The notes: a model not told the origin generated them from the letters alone. A stretch of 38,610 bases of DNA from Lachnospiraceae bacterium (GCA_017469275.1 JAFUGT010000132.1:1-38610); one strand, 5' to 3'. Counted from the first letter of the stretch, positions 16,749 to 25,535 are shown. A program made the numbers and translations.

Positions 16749-17411
16749 ATGATAGATACAGTGATTTTTGACTTGGATGGAACGTTGCTTAATACGTTAG
16801 ATGATCTTATGGATAGTGTCAATTATGCACTTGGGAAGTTCGGTCTTTTGCCCAGATCAAGGCAGGAGGTTAGAGCCTTTTTGGGAAATGGTGCAGAGGT
16901 GTTGATGAACAAATCGATAGATGGAAGATTGGATGCTTCATCTACGGAAAAGTGCATTGAAACCTTCAAACACTATTACAAAGAACATATGGATATAAAG
17001 ACTAAACCCTATGAGGGAGTGCTGGAATTAATACGGGAACTCTTGAAAAAAGGTTATCATATGGCGATAGTATCTAATAAGTTTGATGCTGCGGTCAAAG
17101 GACTTAATGTTGATTACTTTGAGGGGTTGTTTCCCGTTGCAATCGGTGAGTCGTCAAAGGTTGCCAGAAAGCCGGCTCCGGACACAGTTGTTAAGGCGCT
17201 CAATGAACTTGGCAGTTCAACAGATCGGGCAATATATGTAGGCGACTCTGAGGTAGACATTATGACCGCCAAGAATTCGGGTTTGCCTTGTGTCAGCGTG
17301 ACCTGGGGGTTTAGGGATGAAGCATTGCTCAGTAATCTTGGCACAGATTATATAATTGATACACCGATGCAGCTTATTGAGGTTATAGAGCGGAGGAATA
17401 ATCAGTGCTGA
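16749..17411 (+). CDS. HAD-superfamily phosphatase, phosphoglycolate phosphatase-like
   Basis: The 220-residue protein has motif I DLDGTLLNTLDDL (nucleophile Asp9 and Asp11), a helical cap of the Gph/PGMB type, motif II at MAIVSNKFD, motif III Lys in VARKPAPD and motif IV YVGDSEVDIMTAK. All catalytic residues are present. Substrate cannot be assigned; relatives act on phosphoglycolate, pyrophosphate or sugar phosphates. It follows the YbjQ-like gene closely and overlaps the rhomboid gene by 7 bases, so the three are one operon. Confidence 0.88.
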   Translation: MIDTVIFDLDGTLLNTLDDLMDSVNYALGKFGLLPRSRQEVRAFLGNGAEVLMNKSIDGRLDASSTEKCIETFKHYYKEHMDIKTKPYEGVLELIRELLKKGYHMAIVSNKFDAAVKGLNVDYFEGLFPVAIGESSKVARKPAPDTVVKALNELGSSTDRAIYVGDSEVDIMTAKNSGLPCVSVTWGFRDEALLSNLGTDYIIDTPMQLIEVIERRNNQC

Positions 17412-18433
17412 ATCAGGTTGTTTCATTGCTAAAATATAGAGGATATCAGACATTTACCGTTGATGGCAGTATCGGTATCTACGTTAAAGAAAATGATGAT
17501 AAGGTACACATGATAATTCTATGTGCCTACAGATCCAATCTTACGTTAAATGATTACGAGAAGATAAGACAGGCTGCTGAATTCAATGTTGTTACAAGAT
17601 TCAAAAAGAAAGTTGAACCATTATTTGTAATTGTTAACAGAGACGGTATGTTTGATGATGAATTGACCACAATAGTATCCCGGTTGTCAGGTGTATGGCT
17701 TATGGCCGGAGATACAGGCAAGATATATATTTATGAGAATCAACCGACACACTTTGATGGTGACCTTAATGAATATCTTGAAAATAATCTTTTTAGAATT
17801 CGTGGTGATTATGACAAAGGAACATCGTTTCGTGTCACCCCTGTTAATATAACAATAGTAGTTATCAATGTACTTGTGTTTATAGCAGTGATGTTAATTA
17901 ATCGAAATGTTTTTGCTTCTTATGATGCGGATGTAATGTTGAAAATGGGAGCGTCGTCGTATAATTCATTTATTAGTGGACGCTATTATGAGCTTATTAC
18001 AGCGATGTTTTTGCATTTTGGAATCGCACATTTATTCAATAATATGTTGTTGTTGACATATATAGGATGTGAACTTGAGAGGCGAATAGGAGCATTGGCT
18101 TACGCTTTTGTATATATGGGAAGTGGGATTGCCGGGAATATTGTATCGTTAGTTCACTACAGCAGAGTTGGGGATAATGATATTGTGTCGGCAGGAGCGT
18201 CAGGAGCGATATTTGGTGTGATTGGATGCATGGCCTTATATCTGCTTATTAATCCATCTAAGGATAGAAATCTTACAACAAGGCGGTTGATGACGATGGC
18301 TTTGTTGACAATATATTATGGACTTACTAATGTGGGTGTTGATAACGCTGCACATATAGGCGGCTTTTGCTTTGGGATAATTAACGGTTTTTTATTGTCA
18401 AAGATTTTTCATTATGATAAAATTAAAGAATAA
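17405..18433 (+). CDS. Rhomboid-family intramembrane serine protease
   Basis: The 342-residue protein has a soluble N-terminal domain of about 135 residues, then about seven hydrophobic segments. Catalytic Ser266 lies in GASGAIFGVIG and His317 in AAHIGGFCFG; the L1/TM2 motif appears as HFGIAHLFNNMLLL. It should cleave transmembrane proteins within the bilayer. GTG start with CGGAGG upstream, overlapping the HAD gene. The large cytoplasmic front domain is common in clostridial and bacillar rhomboids (YqgP-like layout). Targets are unknown; neighbouring genes encode a possible envelope scaffold. Confidence 0.92.
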   Translation: MLNQVVSLLKYRGYQTFTVDGSIGIYVKENDDKVHMIILCAYRSNLTLNDYEKIRQAAEFNVVTRFKKKVEPLFVIVNRDGMFDDELTTIVSRLSGVWLMAGDTGKIYIYENQPTHFDGDLNEYLENNLFRIRGDYDKGTSFRVTPVNITIVVINVLVFIAVMLINRNVFASYDADVMLKMGASSYNSFISGRYYELITAMFLHFGIAHLFNNMLLLTYIGCELERRIGALAYAFVYMGSGIAGNIVSLVHYSRVGDNDIVSAGASGAIFGVIGCMALYLLINPSKDRNLTTRRLMTMALLTIYYGLTNVGVDNAAHIGGFCFGIINGFLLSKIFHYDKIKE

Positions 18434-18521
18434 AAGTGCAAAGCTGCGATTATATCAACGATTTTGCAATAATATAAGTATGTAACGCTTATAAAAACAT
18501 GGTAATTATGAGGTGACTTTT

Positions 18522-21299
18522 GTGAGTACGGGAATCAGCATATCAAGTATTAATCGTATTAAGGAATTGGCAGAAGAGAAAAAATATGCGGAAGCCTTGG
18601 AAATACTAGATACACAGAACTTGGATAAATCTATCAATCCACAATTTTTGAGGATAAGTGGTGAGATTTTTCGAGAGAACAAAAGGTATTATGACAGTCG
18701 GCGTATCCTTTTGAAATCCCATGAGATGTCTCCGCAGGGAACAAGAATTATTGCAGAACTGATTCAGTTATATCTTGAGTTGGGTTATTATACAAGAGCT
18801 AAGAAGTATTACGAACAGTATCTTTTCTATTCAACTGAAGAGGATACTCAGCGTGATTATGTTGAATATATGTATAAGAAAGCTACAGGTGTTGATGTTA
18901 AAGAACTTGCATCAATTTTAATTCCTATATTGGAGGGAATGCCTGAGGATAAATGGAATTTTGAAGCTGTTTTATTATATGATAAGTTGGACAGAAAAGA
19001 TAGAGCCTTAGAAGAAGCGAGATATATATTGGAGCATTTTAAGGATTCCCAATATGTGAAGCCGGTCATAGAATATATAGATGACAAACTTGATGTAGAT
19101 GAGTATTTTTATGTTTATCCCAAGGAGGAGGTTCCTGAAGATAAAGAATTATATGGTGATCTGATAGAGAAAGAAGAAAAGATTCTCGAGGCGGATCATT
19201 ATAGAATGTATCCACCTGAGGCTAAGATAATAGTTGAGGTGGATGATAAGGATGCTATAGAGAGTAAACCTCCTAAGGAAAAGAAGGCAAAGAAAAAGAA
19301 AAAGTCTGCTAAGTTAGAAGAAAAGTCTGCTAAGGATGAAGCTGTGAAAGCCGAAGCAAAATCAACCGGTGATGAAGTTCAATCAGAAAATACCGATGAA
19401 ATAAAAGAATCTGATAAAAAACCGGACGATTCTAAGCAGCGAAATGATAAGGAAGATAAAACTTCTGAGAATTCCGGCAAAGCTGATGATAATTTATCTG
19501 AATCGACGAAGCAGGAAGATAATGCTGAGGAACTGGAAAGAAAGAGAATAGAGGAAGAAGAGGCTCTCAAGAAGAAAGAAAGAGAAGCAGCTTTGGAAAA
19601 AATCCTTTCAAAGACTAAGAATATTGATAAAGAATCAATTAAGGAATCTGCAAAGCAGATGGTTAAGAATGTCGGAGAGGATACAAAGAAGGCCAGGCAG
19701 CAAGTTAAGAAAGTAACCGGTTCGGTAATGGATAATGTTCAAAAGGCAACAGATTCATTGAGTGATGCAGTGGGTACCGCAAAAGTACAACAGACATTTG
19801 AAAAATCCGGTGAAGAATTTGTTGATGGCATTATAGAGAGTGTAATAGAACCACCAAAGAAATCTGTTGGTGAAGTTGTCACCAATGAAGAGTTGGATGC
19901 CTTGGTTCCTGATTCACTAGAGGCTATGTCGACTGAAGAAGTTGCAGAAATCGAAGCCAGAAAAGAAGAACAGGAAAGAGAAGAATTAGAAGAATTGGAA
20001 GCTGCTGTTGAGGCAGAGGAGAGTAAAAAGAAAAAGAGAAGAAAGAAAAAGAGAAAAGAGTCAGAACCTGATGAAACCGAAAACATAGGCGATAATCCTC
20101 AAGTTGATTCTGATGAAAAGAATGTGGATTCAGATAATAAGAGGGCTGATTCGGATAAGACGAATACTGATTCGAATAAGACAGATGGTGATTCGGACAA
20201 GAATAATGATAATTCTAATGATGAATCAAAGGATAAGGCAGAGGATGTTATAGTTGCTGCTTCATCAATTCAAAGTGAAGTGATTGCAACAGTAACTTTT
20301 GCTGAATTGAGGGAGAAATTCCTTGCTGCAAATGAGGAAAAAGAAGATGAGGAAGAGAAACCTCTAGAGTCGTTAGGCTTTATATCGGTTGTTCAATCAG
20401 ATGTTGACGAGAAGTTGGAGAATGATTCGCCTGAGACAGCAGAGATACTTCATAGAATGATTAACAACAAGGAGTATTACGCAGGTGAAGATTCAAGAGG
20501 ATTTGAATCAAAGGCAAGTTATGAAAATCATGGCTTCGAAGTAGAAAATTTTGACTTTGATGAATATATTAATCCTAGTGTAGAACCGGAAATTATAACA
20601 ACAGATGAAAAAATATACAAAGTCGAAGAAATATATTCTGAAAATACAGTTGAAGAATTTGATTTTATCGCTCCGGAGCAAGATATAAAAGTTGATGATG
20701 TAGTCGACGAGGTGACAGTTAAACCGGAAGAAATAGTGGAGTCGATAGAGGAAAATTCAATTGAACCGGAAGAGGTAACGGAGAACCTAGAGGAAGCAAC
20801 TGCCGAGCCGGAAGAAGTAACGGAGAACCTAGAGGAAGCAACTGCTGAACCGGAAGAGGTAAGGGAGATTGTAGAGGAAGCATCTGTCGAACCGAAAGAG
20901 GTAAGGGAGATTGTAGAGGAAGCAACTGCCGAACCGGAAGAGGTAAGGGAGATTGTAGAAGAAGCAACTGCCGAACCGGAAGAGGTAAGGGAGATTGTAG
21001 AAGAAGCATCTGTAGAGTCGGAAGAGGTAAGGGAGATTGTAGAGGAAGCAACTGCCGAACCGGAGCCGATGACGGAGGTTGTATGGGAAGCAACTGTCGA
21101 ACCGGAGCCAATGACAGAGGTTGTAGAAGAAGCAACTGTCGAGCCGGAGCCAATGACGGAGGCTCTTGAAGAAACAACATCTGAGACAGAAGATGTAATA
21201 AATATAGATGATTTTAATAACAGAGATATGTTGAGATTCAGAATTGTTTTGACAGAGCGTATGGTTAAAGGATTACTAGATTTAAAAGAAAGTAGATGA
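18522..21299 (+). CDS. TPR protein with long charged low-complexity region and 14-residue acidic repeats
   Basis: With the GTG at 18522 (8 bases after GAGGTG) the protein has 925 residues. Residues about 1-215 are helical-hairpin repeats of TPR type (AEEKKYAEALEILDTQ, ENKRYYDSRRILLKSHEMSP, ELGYYTRAKKYYEQYL, KDRALEEARYILEHF). Residues about 240-700 are highly charged (Lys/Glu/Asp/Ser runs) and probably disordered, with helical Glu/Arg stretches. Residues about 729-882 are eleven 14-residue repeats of EEATAEPEEVREIV type. The end (NRDMLRFRIVLTERMVKGLL) looks folded. No signal peptide or membrane span: cytoplasmic scaffold. It lies 6 bases before the next gene, so the pair is co-translated. No known family beyond TPR. 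Confidence 0.8.
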   Translation: MSTGISISSINRIKELAEEKKYAEALEILDTQNLDKSINPQFLRISGEIFRENKRYYDSRRILLKSHEMSPQGTRIIAELIQLYLELGYYTRAKKYYEQYLFYSTEEDTQRDYVEYMYKKATGVDVKELASILIPILEGMPEDKWNFEAVLLYDKLDRKDRALEEARYILEHFKDSQYVKPVIEYIDDKLDVDEYFYVYPKEEVPEDKELYGDLIEKEEKILEADHYRMYPPEAKIIVEVDDKDAIESKPPKEKKAKKKKKSAKLEEKSAKDEAVKAEAKSTGDEVQSENTDEIKESDKKPDDSKQRNDKEDKTSENSGKADDNLSESTKQEDNAEELERKRIEEEEALKKKEREAALEKILSKTKNIDKESIKESAKQMVKNVGEDTKKARQQVKKVTGSVMDNVQKATDSLSDAVGTAKVQQTFEKSGEEFVDGIIESVIEPPKKSVGEVVTNEELDALVPDSLEAMSTEEVAEIEARKEEQEREELEELEAAVEAEESKKKKRRKKKRKESEPDETENIGDNPQVDSDEKNVDSDNKRADSDKTNTDSNKTDGDSDKNNDNSNDESKDKAEDVIVAASSIQSEVIATVTFAELREKFLAANEEKEDEEEKPLESLGFISVVQSDVDEKLENDSPETAEILHRMINNKEYYAGEDSRGFESKASYENHGFEVENFDFDEYINPSVEPEIITTDEKIYKVEEIYSENTVEEFDFIAPEQDIKVDDVVDEVTVKPEEIVESIEENSIEPEEVTENLEEATAEPEEVTENLEEATAEPEEVREIVEEASVEPKEVREIVEEATAEPEEVREIVEEATAEPEEVREIVEEASVESEEVREIVEEATAEPEPMTEVVWEATVEPEPMTEVVEEATVEPEPMTEALEETTSETEDVINIDDFNNRDMLRFRIVLTERMVKGLLDLKESR
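20706..21167 (+). repeat. Eleven 42-base in-frame tandem repeats in the TPR gene
   Basis: Units start with GA(A/G)GAA GC(A) AC/TCT and encode 14 residues with Glu-Pro-Glu-Glu-Val near the middle. The first two and last three units are more divergent (last three have EPEPMTE), while central units are almost identical, as expected from recent unequal exchange or slippage. Unit length keeps the reading frame. Confidence 0.9.
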
Positions 21300-21305
21300 T
21301 AAAAT

Positions 21306-24290
21306 ATGGCAATTCAGTTAAGGGGCGGCGGTAATAAAAATTCGCCAAAAGGAAATGGGGGAACATCACAGGGAGCCTCCGTTGAGGAAACTCCGGAAAT
21401 GAGGGAAGCGCGTTTGAAACGTGAAGCTCAAGCTGCTGCTGCGAAGGAAGCATTAGCCAAGCAGCAGGAAGAAATGAGACTTCGTGCATTAGCTTTTGAA
21501 CAGCGTGACGCTGCAAGAAGGCAAAGAGAACAGCAAAGGTTAGAGGAAGAAGAATTAAGAAATAATCCCGAACTGGCTGCTGAACATGCCAGAAGGATTG
21601 CGGCGCAAAAAGCTGAAGAAGAACAACGTGAAAGATTTAAAGCTGAAGAGCAAGCAAAAATTCAAGCTGAAAGGCGGGTGCAGGAGAAGAATATGGATCA
21701 AACAGAAGCGTTAATTGCAGCTATCAGAGCTCAAGTAGAAAAAGAGAAAGCGGCTAAGGCGGGAGCAGCAGGAGCGAATGCCGGAGGAAAATCGGGTTCG
21801 GGAGCTTCTAAAGATGAGAGTAAACCGAAGCCGACATTTAAAACTATTTCTCCGGAGGAGATGGCTAGAATTGAAGAAAAGAGACGCCTCAAACAATCAG
21901 GACAGATGCCTGCCGAAGAAAAGAAGAGTTCTCCGGATTTATCGAGTTCATCACAAGGTGTTTCGGGTGGCTTAGGAGGTCTTTCGGGTGGTCCTACACT
22001 TTCTAATCCGGTAGGCAATGGTCCTACACTTTCGGATATTAATAAAGGACAACAAAGCTTAACAGACACCGGTATTGGCGGTGGACTGGGCATTGATATT
22101 ACCGCATCTGTTAATGCCTCATCTGGCAGTGATGAGAGTACAATAACTCTTAACACAGATGAAATCAATGCAGCGGTTGAAAAATCACAAAGTTCTACTG
22201 TGGAGCCGGTGAAAACCGTACCAACTCCAAATGTGACTACGCCGACTCCTCATAAGCCTGTTCCTGAACCGGTTCAGGTTGTTGGTGGAAGCAGTACAAT
22301 AATTGTTGAGGACGGAAGTGACGGATGGGGTTCTTCTACTGAAGAGACAGAAAACGAGGCAAGTTGGGTTGATGTAGGAGCTAAGCCACAAGCTGTTAAA
22401 TCTGTTTCGGGAGATAATAAAGGAGCAATTACTGACGAGAATGGTAATCTGATTAGTGTGATACCCGTAAAACAAAGACCTGGTACAACAAACGATGTTC
22501 AGAGTGCTTATAATATTGATTTTGATGATGACGATTATGATGATGTCGGATTGACATTTGTTTCAACGGATGATTCATTTGATTCTGCTGCTGAAGCTAG
22601 AAAGCGTGAGGAAGAAGAAAGACAAAGAGCTGAAGAAGCTAAGAGGCAGGAAGAAATCGAGAATAAGCGTAGAGCTGCTGAAGAGGCGATGCGTAAAGCT
22701 GAAGAAGAACAGAGACGTATTAGAGAAGCTGAAATGAAAGCTGCAGAAGAAGCTAAACGCAAAGCCGAGGAAGAGGCAAGACGTAAAGCTGAAGAAGAGG
22801 AAGCTAAACGTAAAGCCGAGGAAGAGGCAAGACGTAAAGCCGAAGAGGAAGCAAGACGTAAGGCCGAGGAAGAGGCAAGACGCAAAGCCGAAGAGGAAGC
22901 AAGACGTAAGGCCGAGGAAGAAGCAAGACGTAAAGCCGAGGAAGAGGCAAGACGTAAGGCCGAGGACGAGGCAAGACGTAAAGCCGAGGAAGAGGCAAGA
23001 CGTAAAGCCGAAGAGGAAGCAAGACGTAAAGCCGAAGAGGAAGCAAGACGTAAAGCAGAGGAAGAGGCAAGACGTAAGGCAGAGGAAGAGGCAAGACGTA
23101 AAGCAGAGGAAGAGGCAAGACGTAAAGCAGAGGAAGAGGCAAGACGTAAAGCCGAAGAAGAAGCAAGACGTAAAGCCGAAGAGGAAGCAAGACGTAAGGC
23201 AGAGGAAGAGGCGAGACGCAAAGCCGAAGAGGAAGCAAGACGTAAAGCCGAAGAAGAAGCAAGACGTAAAGCCGAAGAGGAAGCAAGACGTAAGGCAGAG
23301 GAAGAGGCGAGACGCAAAGCCGAAGAAGAGGCAAGACGTAAAGCAGAGGAAGAGGCGAGACGCAAAGCCGAAGAAGAGGCGAGAATTAAGGCTGAGGAAG
23401 AGGCACAGCGCAAAGCTGAAGAAGAAGCACTTAAATATCAGAAGATGGCTGAGGAGGCTGCTAAGAAAGCTGAGGAAGCAAGAAGAGCTCTCGAGGAAGT
23501 TAAAAAACATTCTTCTGCAGCTTATGAAAAAACGGTTGAGACTAAGGAAGAACCTAAAAATGAAGCACCGGTTGTTAATTCCGGAGAATATACTTTGCCG
23601 GTTGGTGCTGAACAGTATCTTGGTAAGTATCTAAGTGTTGATTCGATAAGTAATCAGATATTAGATGCCATTAAGTATATTAGTGAGAACCCGTCTGAGC
23701 CTAGAAATATTGTGATTTTAGGACAATATGGATTTGGTACAACAACGATTGCAGAAGACTTTGCAAGAAGTTTCCATGCAATGGGAATATGTAAAACCAA
23801 GACGATTGCTAAGATTAAAGCCGGTGCTCTCAACAGAGCTAATATATCAGATGCATTAGAGAAGCTTCAGGGCGGATGTCTTGTGGTTGAAAATGCCGGA
23901 GTTATATCAGAACAAAAATTAGATGAGATATATAGAATAATCAGTAACCCGGATAATGATGTTGTAGTGATCATGACAGGACAGATTGAGACATTATCTA
24001 AGATATTCAAAGATAATGTAATTATCTCATCACAGTTTAAACATTTGATTCAGGTTCATAGAATCACTGATGTAGACGTATTTACAATTGCTAAGAATCA
24101 TGCGGGCAAACTTGGTTATCCATGTGAACCGGCTGCTGAAAGCAGTTTGAGACGTCGCATGCAGGAGGTTGAAAGCGGCAATCTGGACAGAGTGCTTAAG
24201 TTTGTTGATAACGCTGTTTCCAAAGCACATAATCGTGAAATGAGTTCAGGTGATCAGAATCACAGATTAGTCGCTTCAGATTTTGAATAA
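21306..24290 (+). CDS. Coiled-coil/single-alpha-helix protein with degenerate AAA-like C-terminal domain
   Basis: The protein has 994 residues. Residues about 28-150 are charged coiled coil; 150-425 are low-complexity linker rich in Gly, Ser, Pro and Asp; 429-740 are a long charged helix built on KAEEEARR octads; 762-994 resemble a CbbX/SpoVK-like AAA module. The P-loop position reads GQYGFGTTT (806-814), with Thr812 where Lys should be, and the Walker B position reads GCLVVENAG (857-865), ending in Glu-Asn instead of Asp-Glu. Ser/Arg sensors are not clear. It may bind nucleotide weakly or act as a dead adaptor. It follows the TPR gene by 6 bases and precedes mreB after a terminator. No signal peptide. 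Confidence 0.8.
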   Translation: MAIQLRGGGNKNSPKGNGGTSQGASVEETPEMREARLKREAQAAAAKEALAKQQEEMRLRALAFEQRDAARRQREQQRLEEEELRNNPELAAEHARRIAAQKAEEEQRERFKAEEQAKIQAERRVQEKNMDQTEALIAAIRAQVEKEKAAKAGAAGANAGGKSGSGASKDESKPKPTFKTISPEEMARIEEKRRLKQSGQMPAEEKKSSPDLSSSSQGVSGGLGGLSGGPTLSNPVGNGPTLSDINKGQQSLTDTGIGGGLGIDITASVNASSGSDESTITLNTDEINAAVEKSQSSTVEPVKTVPTPNVTTPTPHKPVPEPVQVVGGSSTIIVEDGSDGWGSSTEETENEASWVDVGAKPQAVKSVSGDNKGAITDENGNLISVIPVKQRPGTTNDVQSAYNIDFDDDDYDDVGLTFVSTDDSFDSAAEARKREEEERQRAEEAKRQEEIENKRRAAEEAMRKAEEEQRRIREAEMKAAEEAKRKAEEEARRKAEEEEAKRKAEEEARRKAEEEARRKAEEEARRKAEEEARRKAEEEARRKAEEEARRKAEDEARRKAEEEARRKAEEEARRKAEEEARRKAEEEARRKAEEEARRKAEEEARRKAEEEARRKAEEEARRKAEEEARRKAEEEARRKAEEEARRKAEEEARRKAEEEARRKAEEEARRKAEEEARRKAEEEARRKAEEEARIKAEEEAQRKAEEEALKYQKMAEEAAKKAEEARRALEEVKKHSSAAYEKTVETKEEPKNEAPVVNSGEYTLPVGAEQYLGKYLSVDSISNQILDAIKYISENPSEPRNIVILGQYGFGTTTIAEDFARSFHAMGICKTKTIAKIKAGALNRANISDALEKLQGGCLVVENAGVISEQKLDEIYRIISNPDNDVVVIMTGQIETLSKIFKDNVIISSQFKHLIQVHRITDVDVFTIAKNHAGKLGYPCEPAAESSLRRRMQEVESGNLDRVLKFVDNAVSKAHNREMSSGDQNHRLVASDFE
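22749..23432 (+). repeat. About 28 tandem 24-base in-frame repeats (KAEEEARR octads)
   Basis: The 24-base unit (AARGCNGARGARGARGCRAG then ACGY pattern) recurs without frame loss; variation is nearly all at third positions, plus one EDE and one inserted EE. Mixed higher-order patterns of GCC/GCA and GAG/GAA codons recur, pointing to block duplication. An 8-residue period does not keep a heptad stripe, so this favours a lone charged helix over a classical coiled coil. Confidence 0.93.
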
Positions 24291-24305
24291 GCATTAATTT
24301 TTTAG

Positions 24306-24352
24306 AAAAATACAGAAAAAACAATTAGGACTTGTTTTTTCTGTATTTTTTG
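24306..24352 (+). terminator. Terminator between the AAA-like gene and mreB
   Basis: AAAAATACAGAAAAAACAA (24306-24324) pairs with 24332-24350 around TTAGGAC, ending in a T-run. mreB therefore has its own promoter. Confidence 0.88.
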
Positions 24353-24364
24353 TTATTATTGTAG

Positions 24365-24393
24365 TTGGTTAAAATTTATGTAAACAATATAAA
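24365..24393 (+). promoter_or_regulatory. mreB promoter
   Basis: TTGGTT (24365-24370), 17 bases, TATAAA (24388-24393), just after the terminator and 55 bases before the mreB start. Confidence 0.5.
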
Positions 24394-24448
24394 GTTGAAT
24401 ATAACTGATTTTTATAGAGATAATTTTTTACGAGTAGGAGAAAAGAAA

Positions 24449-25432
24449 ATGTTCGATATGGATATAGGAATTGACTTAGGTACTGCTAATGTACTGGTTT
24501 TTGTTAAAGGAAAAGGTATTGTTATTAATCAACCATCTGTAGTAGCATTTGAGAAGAAAACAAAGAGACTTATTGCAATCGGTAATAAAGCAAAGCAGAT
24601 GATGGGAAAGACCCCTGATAATATAGAGGTTATACGTCCATTGAAACAGGGGGTTATTTCTGATTTTACAGTGACGGAAAGAATGTTAAAAGCATTTATA
24701 GAAACGGCAATGCAGAAAAAGAAGATGTTTTCAAGACCGAGGATATGTGTATGTGTTCCAAGCGGTGTAACAGAAGTAGAACGCAGAGCTGTTGAAGATG
24801 CTGTGTATAATACCGGTGCAAAGCATGTCGATATTATGGAGGAACCGATAGCTGCAGCTATTGGTGCGGATATAGATATAGCAATGCCTAGAGGTACCAT
24901 GATAGTTGATATTGGAGGCGGTACCACGGATGTTGCCGTTATATCTCTGGGAGGAATAGTTGAAAGTAATTCCTTGAAATTGGCCGGAGATGATTACAAT
25001 GAAGCAATGATAAAATATATCAGAAGAACCTATAATCTGTTGATAGGTGAACCGACGGCTGAGAAGATTAAGATGGGAATTGGTACGGTATACCCGAGGG
25101 AAGAGCCTGTTACCATGGAAGTTAAAGGAAGAGATCTCGTTACAGGTTTTCCTGCCAGAATAGTGGTTTCTTCGGAAGAAACTATTGAGGCTTTTGCGGA
25201 AGTTACAGCTCAGATACTTGATACTGTACATAATGTACTGGAAATTGCACCGCCTGAACTGGTTGCTGACATTGCTGAACATGGCATTGTTCTTACTGGC
25301 GGTGGAAGCCTTATATACGGTATGGATAAATTAATAGAGGAGAGCACAGGTATCAATGCTATAGTTTCACCTACGGCTTTGGAAGCAGTTGTTATGGGTG
25401 CGGGTAGATCCGTAAATTATCTCAATAAATGA
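24449..25432 (+). CDS. mreB: MreB/Mbl-type bacterial actin, cell-shape protein
   Basis: With the ATG at 24449 (after AGGAG) the protein has 327 residues, normal for MreB; an open frame upstream to 24365 covers the promoter and is not used. Actin-fold motifs are present: phosphate-1 DIGIDLGTANVLVFVKGKG, connect-1 and phosphate-2 IVDIGGGTTDVAVISLGG, EEPIAAAIGA, and adenosine motif IVLTGGGSLIYG. MreB polymerises under the membrane and guides lateral wall synthesis. mreC/mreD are not next to it, so this may be a stand-alone paralogue. Its neighbours upstream are the TPR and long-helix scaffold proteins. Confidence 0.95.
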   Translation: MFDMDIGIDLGTANVLVFVKGKGIVINQPSVVAFEKKTKRLIAIGNKAKQMMGKTPDNIEVIRPLKQGVISDFTVTERMLKAFIETAMQKKKMFSRPRICVCVPSGVTEVERRAVEDAVYNTGAKHVDIMEEPIAAAIGADIDIAMPRGTMIVDIGGGTTDVAVISLGGIVESNSLKLAGDDYNEAMIKYIRRTYNLLIGEPTAEKIKMGIGTVYPREEPVTMEVKGRDLVTGFPARIVVSSEETIEAFAEVTAQILDTVHNVLEIAPPELVADIAEHGIVLTGGGSLIYGMDKLIEESTGINAIVSPTALEAVVMGAGRSVNYLNK

Positions 25433-25453
25433 GTAAAGGTGTAGAATTTGTGC

Positions 25454-25535
25454 TTGCATTACTTTTAATTTAGTGGTATTATATCAAAGTAGCATATTGA
25501 TTTGGAAGAGAGTGGGCAGTTTGTCCACTCTCTTT
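25454..25535 (+). promoter_or_regulatory. rimP-nusA-infB operon promoter and leader hairpin (possible attenuator)
   Basis: TTGCAT (25454-25459), 17 bases, TATTAT (25477-25482) form a good promoter. In the leader, AAGAGAGTGG (25506-25515) pairs with CCACTCTCTT (25525-25534), followed by only three T. It could be a weak terminator at the end of the mreB transcript or an attenuator of the operon that encodes NusA itself. The rest of 25433-25613 is empty. Confidence 0.6.

Noticed and set aside
20719-21180. Minus-strand frame opposite the 14-residue repeats and similar frames opposite the infB repeats (28320-29054)
   Set aside because: Repeat artefacts inside well-supported genes on the plus strand.
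22749-23432. CRISPR-like array because of regular 24-base spacing
   Set aside because: There are no unique spacers; units are contiguous and coding, with conserved protein sequence.
22535-23510. Long open frames on the minus strand opposite the octad repeats (LASSSALR-type and LCFTSC-type proteins)
   Set aside because: They are produced by translating a 24-base repeat in other frames; no ribosome site, and third-position variation fits only the plus-strand frame.
24365-24448. Longer MreB start at 24365
   Set aside because: The added stretch covers the predicted promoter and has no homology to MreB; ATG 24449 has a ribosome site.
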